Source: Naganishia liquefaciens (Eukaryota > Basidiomycota > Tremellomycetes > Filobasidiales > Filobasidiaceae). Taken from it: a DNA stretch of 64,000 nt. The notes below the pieces were generated by a model that was not told where the DNA came from, did no database searches, and worked only from the letters and a program-made list of their open reading frames with translations. Position numbers and translations under genes: made by a program. The first letter of the stretch is position 1. Each line of letters begins with the position of its first letter. Shown here piece after piece: positions 1-9,656 of the stretch. The stretch is from contig BLZA01000019.1 in NCBI GenBank assembly GCA_013423385.1, positions 1 through 64,000 of the forward strand, read 5' to 3'.

Positions 1-70
1 GGCTGGACGCTAGGGGCGCACCTGCCGCATGGCTGGACGCTAGGGGCGCACCTGCCGCATGGCTGGACGC
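1..70. repeat. 30-bp tandem repeat at window edge
   Basis: Two complete copies of a 30-bp unit (1-30 and 31-60, identical) are followed by 10 bases of a third copy (61-70). The unit begins ggctggacgc and ends cctgccgcat. Because the array starts at base 1, more copies may lie outside the window. It does not resemble fungal telomere repeats. The remaining bases to 258 show no gene I can support; a first exon of the next gene could lie there. Confidence 0.9.
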
Positions 71-258
71 CGAATACTATTAGGGGAACAGAGGTGGCAC
101 GATGAAACGAATAGGTCCCTGGGAAGTCGAAGCGAGCGGTTGATACCCGGATAGTAAGCAGAGATCCCATGTTGAGACGCGGATGGCATGCTTGACGGCC
201 GTGTTCATATAGCTATGGCCCTCTCGGACGTCGCATTATCACAGATACCCTTCTCCTA

Positions 259-1759
259 ATGAACACACGCGGCGTCCTGCCCCAGATTTCGTCCTCTTCC
301 ATCACGACACCGTTAAGCGCCGTCGATTACGCGACACTCGTCCTTGCTCCCGAAGTCGCTGTGTGTCTAATCGCTGAAGACATGAATCTCGGATGTACGC
401 TGCCAGTGGCTTCAAGGCGTGCCGCCGCTTACGAGTTGCTCAGCGAAAGTCGTGACTTCGGGAAGGAAATGTTCCCCGACGGGGAGTGGGACTTCGGAGT
501 CCTGGATGAAAATATCAACTGGTCGGAATTTCCTCCGTGGACTGACAACGCGCTCTACAACCGGCTCGTGGAAAGCGACACCGACGATATGATCCGGGAC
601 GTGACGCTCAGGGTACGGCTACAAGAAGACCTGGAAGGGATGGAGGATGATGGAGAGGATGACATAGACGCGGAGTCAACAAGTCCGAACAGAGCCACTT
701 CGCCAACGCCATCGGCTGGTCACCAAGACCCGCTCCTCGTATTCGATATTCAAGCATCATACGAGAGTATCGATTATTCGCACAGCGGCTACCTACCGCC
801 TAATCACGGCACGCCAATTCCTCACGGCGTTCTCTCCCAACGACCGGTATCCAACGCTGAGCAGGAGCAGCTTTGCGTGACCCGCTCACCTAGAATGGTT
901 CGATCCAACATGCGGGCACCGAAGTCGCATGGGCCAATCGCCAGGCGTATCTTGATAGCGTCCGAGGTTGCGATGATAGAGGATCGGGCGTTGAAAAGAG
1001 CCGAGTAGGCTGCCGCTCAATCGGCTCGTGAGCGAGAAGAGAGGGAGATTGAAGCGGAAGCTCGGGCTCGAGAGAAAGAGCGCCTGTTGCAGGAGAGGCG
1101 CATACGGCAGCATGAGGCAGCGTTGGAAAAGGAGAGAGTGAAAAGGAAAAAGGAGCAGGAGAGGAAAGAGCGGGAACGACGGCAGCGGCAGAAGAAGGAA
1201 GAAAGAGAAGCAAAACAAGAAGCGGAGAAGATCGCCAAGGCGCACAGACGTAGGAAAGCGGAAGAGAGAAAAGAGAAGGCTGCGCGATTGGCAGAGGATA
1301 AGGTGAGGGAGAAAGAGCGAATTCAAGAGGAGAAGGAGCGAGTACGAGAAGAAAAGGAACGAATGCGGGAAGCGAAGGAGATCGCAGCCGCTCTGAAGAT
1401 GTCGAAGAAGCCGAAGCGACCGACGCCGCAAAATATGCATCCGGCTACAACAAAGCCCACCAGGAGGACTGGCGCTTCGAACACTAATCGTCCGAAGGCA
1501 AAGCCACGCCGAAGACTGGACCCGAAGGCGCCGCCATCGACACTCCCGGCAACGGCTTCCGAGACGCATAGCGCTGTTGGCATAGCGTCAAGGACAGAAG
1601 GGGGAACAGGGAAAAGGCAGAAGGAAACGGCGCGCAATTCAACTCACAATGATCTTCAACAAGAACGTGAGTATTCATCCTCTATTTCCTCCTCCTGATT
1701 GTGATCTCGCTGATCACGCAGCCAACCCGCATAGAGGCTGTCGCAGCCATCCGTCGTAA
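259..1759 (+). CDS. RTC4-domain-like protein with K/E/R-rich coiled coil; in-frame TAG inside
   Basis: The first 249 codons contain a stretch like the Restriction of telomere capping protein 4 (RTC4) domain: PEVAVCLIAEDMNL, then an A/S-rich helix ending ESRDFGKEMFPDGEWD (about residues 30-80). This call is from memory of the family. A TAG at 1006-1008 ends the frame, yet the same frame stays open to 1698 and encodes a very charged coiled coil (EREEREIEAEARARE and similar) whose heptad-like pattern starts before the TAG. Either one base change has truncated the gene, or a short intron (967-1008, 42 nt, poor donor GTTGCG) removes the stop in frame. A normal-looking intron (1667-1721) would give a stop at 1757-1759. 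The true start may lie upstream, since a branch-like ctaat and an AG occur near 256-291. Function unknown. Confidence 0.5.
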
Positions 1760-2199
1760 TAGCGTCGGCGGAGATCGGGCTGATCAATGGATGGGGAACG
1801 GAATGGCGAGACGGATACGGACTCGGAGTGGTGGTACATGAGGTTGTATAAGCTAGCAAAGGGGAATGCGGATGATTGCTAATGACAAAGGAATCTCTCA
1901 CGATGCTGCCCATGGTATCCGAATCGTTATAAAAGCTCCGAGCATCAATGCGGCATTGAAGATGGCATAATCTTCATGAAGTCGATAGCTAGGATATTTA
2001 CAACCTGGCATGAAAGTTTGATGAGTACAGGGGACTGGGTACTTATGAGGAGCAATGCGTGAACTTACAAAATACGGTACCCGAGGCCGACGAAAAGAAG
2101 CCTAATTTATCTCTGAATGAGCAGCGGCAACAAGATGGAGGCTCAGCTTGGAAGTTCTTCGTTGTGCTAGGTCGACAAGCTTACACACTGATGAAGAAA

Positions 2200-2236
2200 G
2201 GGGGGACCAAAAAAAATTTTGGTATAGGGTCCCCCC
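2200..2236. repeat. inverted repeat of G/C tracts
   Basis: A 9-base arm GGGGGGACC (2200-2208) is matched by its exact reverse complement at 2228-2236 across a 19-base A/T-rich spacer. It could form a hairpin or be a transposon end, but no partner copy was seen elsewhere in the window. Confidence 0.7.
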
Positions 2237-2983
2237 CATCTATGTATCGCACCAACAACCCCCGATCAACCACGAGCCGGAAACCGATTCGTCCCCTCTC
2301 CCCATCACACCCCCCACCAAGACTCCACCCCACCCCACCAGTTCCCCGCCCGCGGTACTCTTCCACGTGCCGGAGCCCCAGGCACTTCGTCCAGCCCCTC
2401 CCCCGACAGTCCTGTCCAACAGAGCAGGTCCTTCCGCTGCCAGGTAGCACGACGAGTTGACGAGGATTTGCAATGATATGTATGCCGCCCGGGCCGAAGG
2501 ATAAGGAGGACGAGGGAATCAACGGCTTGTATGATGTTAGGATAGAGATCACGCATAGTAGCCGACGAGGTAGAGGTTTTGCTAGCTATCATCTATGACT
2601 CTCTGTGCTCGGGCTAAGGTGCGGGAATCCTGGCTAGCTTCGCCCGCTCAGAGAGTGTTACCTTCAAAAAATGACGTGTAATTGGCAGGGGGTGCGGGGG
2701 GGTGCGCGAATCTGGGTCGGGGGTGAGCGTACGAACGCCCCCCGATAGTCTAGATAGGTTGCCCGATGTATTAGTTAGGTTTATGGTTCGACTCTCAGTT
2801 AAGTTTGTTATCACCCTTTTGTTGTAACTAAGTAGCTTGTCTACTTGATCTTGTACTCGATTCGCGACTGTCTTGACTATAGCTACCATTGTGCAGCTCA
2901 CATGCGCCTCTCCTATCCTTGTACCCGACGATGACAGCAATTATGTCCTTTGTACCTATTATCAGTCACAAGTGACATTGGCT

Positions 2984-3297
2984 GTGTCATGGACATAAGA
3001 TATGTCCATCGGATCCAAAGCTGAAGACATAGTCTCTGTCTTTCTGCGGATTCGCCTTCCAAAGGTAGTATTGGGATTGTCTATATAAGGAGAGCCAAAG
3101 TTGTACCCTTTCATAGCCTCAGGTTTATGGAATCACGCTTGATCTCACCTAATCGGTGGCAAGAGTCACTCTCCTCCCCTTCTGAATTGGAAAAGAAGCA
3201 TAATTCTATTTGACTGGACCCACCAGAACCTCGTACTGTACTTAGTCGCATTATTCCATAGTGCTATCTAATACAACGCTATCTAGGTCTCTTACAA
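2984..3297. mobile_element. possible solo LTR remnant (Ty1/copia-like)
   Basis: The stretch begins with TG and ends with CA, has a TATA-box-like TATATAAGG about 100 bases in, and opens with a 21-base palindrome (ATGGACATA, 3-base spacer, TATGTCCAT at 2989-3009). Its overall layout resembles a short copia-type LTR. No flanking target-site duplication or internal element sequence was recognised, so it is at best an old solitary copy and the borders are approximate. Confidence 0.25.
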
Positions 3298-3744
3298 ATA
3301 GATCCGGTATTCGACATAAACGCATCAAGGTGAGTAACTGGTCCAGGCTGTAAAAGTAGGCATTCGAACCAATCCTCCACGCAAGAATGTAGGCATTCAT
3401 ACTCAAGCGTATGTTAGGGCTTTCGGGGGTCTTTGTGAAGGTAGTGTTTCAGCTCGAGTTCATGGCGGAATCATAAGCACAGGAGGGGTCTGAAGGGGAA
3501 ATGTTGTCGGGTGCAAGTTGGTGCCTCCGAGGACGCGTTATCTAGTCTTTAAGTAACAAATTGGATGCATTTTGGCGCTAGTTTGGGGGCTTTTGAGTCT
3601 GCCCAACCGACAACATGCCGGATCGGCAAACTGGCTCTACCCGGATGAGAAACGCATTCAGCGAGATTTCATCTTCTTCTCCGCGTTCAACATGCTTCTG
3701 GGCAGCAGGAGCTCAATCGCAACAACGGCAGGCCACCATCTAAC

Positions 3745-5526
3745 ATGGTCAAGACCATCACTGTGTTTGGATCCGGTTTGATGGGTAACTCTCTCTTTGG
3801 CCCTGGTGTTCCGCAATAAATTGATTCGCCGGTCTCTAGGCGCTGGCATTGCCCAGGTTGCCGCGCAGAATGGGTTCAAAGTTGTTTTATCCGACATTAC
3901 AGAGGTGTGCTGTCGGCCCCTTGTCCGCCCTTTCTTCTGATGCTGACGAATCTTTGCACAGAAATCCCTGCAAAACGGCCTCCAGATCATACAAAAATCG
4001 TTAGCAAGAGTTGCGAAGAAGAAGTTTGCAGATTCTGAGGCGGACGTGGGCGGATGGACGGGGCAGGTGATGGGAAACATCGAGACGACAACCGATCCGT
4101 GAGTCGGACTTCACTATCGGGGTGGAACGGTATCCTTGGCAGATGTTTTTGGTGTACGGGGCAGAGGGCGCAGGATCGAGAGCGGTCCGAGAGCGGTCCG
4201 AGCAATTGGCTTGACAGCGCTGTCATGTCTTCAAACCATGCTTTCTCAGCACAGGCGTGCATGGCTGTAATTTCTTGGCCGTTGCTGATGAGGTTTCGCT
4301 TTCTCTTGTCGGCATTATGGCGGTTCTATGGGAGCTGCACTTCAACACGAAAGAGTCCGCGGCTCTCATTTCTTCCGGAACCGTCAGCTGATCCTTCATA
4401 TCCTCAGCGCCGAAGCCGTCTCATCATCTGACCTTGTGGTAGAAGCCATCGTCGAAAACCTCAAGACGAAACAGGACTTGTTTGGATTTCTCGATCGTAG
4501 AGCCGACCCGAAATGTATCTTTGCCAGCAACACGTCGAGTCTGGGCATCAAGGATATTTCGGGGACTTGCGGCGAAGATAGGCTCACGAGGTGAGACGAG
4601 TCATAAAGTGGGAGGGCGAAAACTAAGCCGACCTATGTAGATTCGCAGGCTTTCACTTCTTCAATCGTAAGCACTTGTCCTCTGTCGCTTTGCCTCCCGC
4701 TAATCGCTGTCTGAATAGCTGTCCCTGGTACGTACCGTTGTATCCCATTTGGAAGCATTTCTGATATCGGTGCTAGCGATGAAACTCGTGGAGGTGATCA
4801 GGGCTCAGTACACATCCCAAGAAACCTTTGATACTCTCTGGGCAGTTGCCAAGAAGATGGGAAAGGTACCCGTGAGCGCAAAAGATACGCCTGGGTACGT
4901 ACCAGAGTCAAGGCTAAGCATAGCGCTGACCTGGGGACTGTGGACATAGATTTATCACAGGTCGTTTATTGCTCCCTTACATGCGTAGGCCATCGAGAGT
5001 TGGTGATGCGGCTTCTGTCTAATCTCTTTGCAGTGGAAGCCATCCGCATGGCCGAGCGTGGTGAAGCAACTCCGCAAGACATTGATACGGCAATGGAACT
5101 GGGCGCAGGTTATCGTAAGAGCCGCGTTACGCCGGATATCCGTACTGTCTAATCAATTTGTCGCAGCTATGGGAGTGAGCACTTACGAGGGAAAGTGAGG
5201 TCATCATAATTGACGCTTCGGCAGCCTTTCAAATTGCTAGATCTTGTCGGTCTGGGTAAGCTCCTGTCAATCGTTTCCGGCCGTGATCGCGAACCGATTC
5301 TTTCTTTTGCTCGCCAGACACGACCAAATTTATATCCGAGAACTGGCGGGAGAAGGCCGAGCGGGGAGAAATCCCAAAAGCGCTGGTGGAAACCATTCCG
5401 ATGCTGAACAAGTTGGTCGAGGAGGGAAAGCTGGGAAGAAAGACCGGTCAAGGGTTCTACGATGTGAGTCTCCAGGGCATCCCGTCGCATGCGTGCTGAC
5501 CAGACCTGCACCAGTATTCTTCGTAG
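3745..5526 (+). CDS. 3-hydroxyacyl-CoA dehydrogenase (HADH type)
   Basis: It oxidises (S)-3-hydroxyacyl-CoA with NAD+, the third step of beta-oxidation. Thirteen exons give 296 residues: 3745-3784, 3840-3904, 3962-4098, 4408-4590, 4641-4666, 4719-4727, 4777-4894, 4950-4984, 5034-5114, 5167-5174, 5225-5255, 5318-5463, 5515-5526. The N-terminus is the Rossmann motif GSGLMGAGIAQ. Then come DLVVEAIVEN, the catalytic-loop SNTSS, HFFNPVP with the catalytic His, and KLVEV with its Glu. The C-terminal domain has the GYPMGPF-type motif (here Y-P-M-G-P-F) and ends GQGFYDYSS. Exons of 9 and 8 nt encode parts of NPVP and YPMG. The usual TPGFIVNRLL reads TPGFITGRLL, so a conserved Asn is Gly. There is no evident mitochondrial presequence and no SKL-type tail, so location is open. 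Intron 3 (4099-4407) is unusually long and contains repeated agcggtccgag. Confidence 0.93.
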
Positions 5527-5992
5527 GTAGGATTGACAAGGATGCCCGCTCTAAAGCGCCATCTGTACGCGAGACGCGGCTATCTCCCATTCCAGAAAGA
5601 TCGCCTCCAATACAAAGGACATTATCAGGAAATCACATACCTGCGGGCTAGTCATATTGTAATGCATAGTTGGATCTTGATGACAGCAGGATTCTCATTA
5701 CTGTGCTCCCGATGGCTTGTGTATCGACCTGTGTTACAATCCGGCCAGATCTCCAGAGGCTAGGCTGTTCAAAGAAGCCTCCGTCCACAGGCCGAGGCCT
5801 GCATGCAGCAACGCCCGCCCTAACACCAGGATGCCCTCGAAAGCTCAGATCGCCATGGCCTTGAGATGTACCAGCTTTCATGATAATTCTGTGAGGTATA
5901 TGTCCCAAATACAACGCATGCTATTTGATACCGAGGGAGACGCTCCCTCAAGATGTCTGTCCATGACTAACCTTTAGCGCGATCCAGATCGG
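5527..5992. other. tail-to-tail intergenic region
   Basis: It separates the 3' ends of the dehydrogenase gene and XPD. No conserved exon, RNA gene or repeat was recognised; it presumably holds both 3' UTRs. Confidence 0.6.
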
Positions 5993-8900
5993 TCACGCCA
6001 ACTCCATGCCCTCGAGCTCGGACGCATCGATGCCCAGCGATGCAAACTCGTCCTCGTCTTCCATCATAATATCCACATCGTCGTCATAGGCAAGGAACCC
6101 TCCATCGGCGCCGCCGTCCTTGATCGGCTGCAGAGACGCGCCGCCTTCGTCCTTTTTCTTGATAAGGCCCACCTCGGCGGCATCGGCGAGCTCGTTGTCC
6201 ATCTGCTCCTTTTCTCTTCGCTGGCGTTCCTCGATATCCTCCAGCGTCCACAGGGAGATTCCGGTCTGTGAGTGGTCGAATGGCTGGGAGATGGAACGAA
6301 TGAAGAGTTTCGAGAGGTGAATGGCCATGTCCGTCGACAAGTTGGAATGAGGCTCTGTAATATACTGGTTGATCCATCTGGGCAACTTTGCCCGCTTGTC
6401 CGCTCGTGCGAACCGCTGAAACGAATATCAGCTGCGTTTCAACAACAAGCGATACGACTTACCTTATCGGCAAAGACCATCAACCCCCAATCTGTTTTAC
6501 CTCGCAAAACACGCCCGACGCATTGAGCGGCATGTCGCATCGCGTCGAAAGTAAGGTAGTCGGTCTCCTTGATGCGATGGTGATCACGAAGGAATTCCAA
6601 TCGAGCCTGTGACAAGGTCAGCTGGAGAGTCGGAGAGTCGTCGACCGACTCACCTTTAATATCCGGCTCTCCGTGTACTGATAAGGAATACTGTCCAATC
6701 GATCAGGTCAAGGGCTTCCGTCTGGGCACTCTCGACTTACCCAAACATGATGACGGCTCGGCCATAGTTGCTACAGCGCGAATCAGCTATGCACAGGAGT
6801 CTAGAAACCACGCAACTCACTGGTCGAAATCGATTCCCTCTGATACTTTTCCTCGCGCAACGGACAACAGCACCGCTCCGCGACCATTGTTGCACGCCTA
6901 ACCACGGCTTCAGCTTGCAAGGAGGAGCAGTCTTGACGCCCAGCTCACTTTTCGATAGTTGTCCAACGCGATACTCGTCTCGGCCGCATCCGGCGTCTCC
7001 ACAAAGATCAACTTGTGCTTCCACACCTCGTTCAAGATACCCTACATGCCATCGAATCAGCGCAGTCCCGTGTAACAGGTCATTCGACTGACCATGTCAT
7101 TCCACGCGGCGACAATCGATTCCATGTACAGGTACGATGGGAAGAAAGCGACCAGTCCATCCGGTACGGCTTTGCTCATCTCGATCAAGATGCTTCCAAA
7201 GTTTCGGACGACAGCAGGATCGTTTCGGACTTCGAATCGTGAACTGATGGCGACTTGGTCACTGCCACGTGTGATGACCTGCAAAACCTCGTCAGCATTG
7301 TGACCCGGTACCGGAAAGCCAAGAGACCGACCATTGGCAAAAAGGCATTCCGTGTCAAAGTCATCGGATAACTTTCGATCACGACTGGCGTGAATCCGAG
7401 GATCTTGGGATACATGTCGAGCGGCGAGATGGTTCCCGAGGTGATAATGACGCTGCTGAAGCGCTCAAAGACGGGACTCATCGCGAGTGCTGGATCGAGG
7501 CATCTGCACGAGCGAGGTATGGGCACACGGACGAGACGGTAATCGATCATATTGGGGCTTACACAAAGTGGAATATCGGGTTTGGCACAGTCGCGTGCTC
7601 CGTCTCGTACGGCTCCAAAATCAAGAGGAAACCTGTTGGCGCATACCCATCAGCAGCCACGCTAGCCGGACCTTGTTCCGAAACCTTACCCTTCTCATAC
7701 GTCGCGACGAGCGTTGCAAACGACGCAATCTTCTGCAACGCATGATACTCGTCGAGATTTGTCAGCTCCAGCGTCCGCACGAGCGAGGTGAGACGTTCTG
7801 CGCAGAATCTGCTCGCAAGGCATGAGCATAGAAGGGGCAAAGAGGTATGATCAAGGCTCACCGCAGCGGTCTGCGCTCGATATAGGTAATGTCCTTGAGA
7901 TGCTGCAAAAACGACTGCGGTGTCTCGGCCACGACGTGCAGGACTCGCATTCGCGTCTGGTTCGGGAATCCCCTTCAGCCATGTTCACGACGTAAACTCA
8001 CGCGGAACGCACCTTCATGTACTCGACGAACCGCTTCAAGAACGCCACAAAGTGCTCTGCTTTCCGGATATTCCCCGGAACGGCCTCCTTGATCATATCG
8101 TCCGACAAGACTGTTCCCCCCCGAATTCAGCGTCAGCACCAAGGGAGGAGAACGCGCAAGTCGGCATCCCCGCAACTGACCCGGATTCGCCATGACATCG
8201 TCGTCTTCCCGCTCGCGTGCATTATTGGCCTCTTGGAGTCCCTCGACGAGCTTGGCGTATTCGTCCTGCAGCTTACTCGCGTCCGTACGTTTGATCCTGC
8301 GCGCGCGGGGCAAAAGGGTGAGACCGGGGCGGGCGGCAAGGTACGGCGCTGCGCGACTCACTCTTCAATCTTTTCCGAAAGTTTGGTGACGCTTCGTGCG
8401 GCCGAGTCGAGCATCGGCCTCGTCAAGTCGATGGAAAGAGATTCCAGGCATACGTTGTCTGCAAAGGAGTCAGAGTGAACGCGTCAGATGAGAATGTCAA
8501 GCCTGAGAGATTATTCGCGCACGCACCGATATTATGCGCCTCGTCGAAGACGACGATGCTTTCCTTGCTCATTTCCTTGGACACCTGATCGGCGATTTTC
8601 GGATCGAGCAAGTAGTGGAACGAATAAATGATGACGTCTGCGTGTGTCAACTGACAGGCTACGTCAGCCGATGTTCCCCCCTCCCGCACGGGACGCCAAA
8701 AGCGATACTGACCATGCGCCGAATCGTGAAATACGGACAGACCCCCTTGTCCCTGCCATACCGCTTGACATCCTCCAACGTCCATATCCCCGTCGGCAAC
8801 AGATTCCCGGCCTCGTAATTATTCAGCTCCTCGTGAAAACTACACAGCTCGACGCTGCCCGGCTCGGCCCTGCCCTTTTCACACGCAAACGACGACGTCA

Positions 8901-9376
8901 GATCTCGACACCGCGCATCGACGATTTTCCCCTTTTTCTCGCGCGACACGTCCGGGTGCAAGCACAGGTTGCGGCGGGACGTTAGACCCATGCCACGGAA
9001 TCCCTCGTCGCGTGCGCCCATTTCCTCGCGGTATGCCATGAGACGCTTGAGCTCTGCCAGGGCTTTTTCAATCTCGGGTACGGTTCGGGAGCAGTAGATG
9101 AGTTTGCGATTGCGTCCGTAGAACTGCGCAGAGGAGGAGGAGGAAGGCGCAGGAATGAGCGGATGAGCGCATCAGAGAACGCGAGGCACTTGCCTGTTGA
9201 TACGACACGATCAGACTCAACAAGCTCACGGTCTTGCCCGTGCCCGAGGGCATCTCCAGGACACAATGCCCGTTGGCATCGAGCGTCCGTTTGAGGTCTG
9301 CCATGTAGGCATACTGCTCGGGATATATGCGGTCGTAGGGGAAGAGGACGGGCAGGTCATCGAGGTAGAAGAGCAT
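5993..9376 (-). CDS. RAD3: TFIIH 5'-3' DNA helicase XPD/RAD3
   Basis: This is the superfamily 2 iron-sulfur helicase of TFIIH, needed for nucleotide-excision repair and transcription initiation. The start (9374-9376) gives [20 protein letters not shown], aligned with the N-terminus of yeast Rad3. Walker A is MPSGTGKT (near 9230). The four Fe-S cysteines are in [21 protein letters not shown] and GVCPYF. The DEAH box VVFDEAHNI lies near 8560. The C-terminal helicase lobe has the [20 protein letters not shown] stretch near 6460-6530, and the protein ends in an acidic tail (ELEGMELA, stop 5993-5995). The gene has many short introns. The first one (9124-9193) uses GC-AG borders (donor GCAAGT), because only that joint keeps YQQ in frame with [17 protein letters not shown]. 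It is divergent from NOP7 across 280 bp. Middle exon borders were not all traced. Confidence 0.95.
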
Positions 9377-9656
9377 GGCGCGGTGGCGGGGTTAGGGGTT
9401 AGATGGACTGCTCTCCCTGACGTGGTTGGTGACTTGAATTCCATGACCTGCATGACTCGGGGATCGCCTACTCACCCTGACGCCCCCTCCCGTCGGCCGC
9501 CGAGAGTGTCTCGCCCCGTATCACGTGCGGGGAATGCGCGGATGCAGAATATTTCAGCCGTCGCCCGCGGATTTCCAAGTGGAGAGCGAGCGTATACGCA
9601 AAGTGCGTTCATTCCGGATTCACCCATATCCACCACCCCATTGCACCCCATCCACC
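9377..9656. promoter_or_regulatory. shared divergent promoter XPD / NOP7
   Basis: These 280 bp lie between the two start codons and must hold both core promoters. The side next to NOP7 is C/A-rich (caccacccc, caccccatccacc). No TATA box was seen. The promoter role is inferred from position. Confidence 0.6.

Larger units (their letters stand above)
1760..3744. other. gene-poor stretch
   Basis: About 2 kb with no recognisable coding exon. It is C/G-rich around 2220-2460 and 2680-2750 and AT-richer after 2760. The short open frames here overlap one another on both strands and show no family motif. It contains the G-tract inverted repeat at 2200-2236 and the possible LTR remnant listed separately. 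Confidence 0.6.

Noticed and set aside
886-1637. Leu/Ser/Phe-rich minus-strand frames
   Set aside because: Reverse complement of the K/E/R coiled coil, which automatically yields F/L/S-rich frames.
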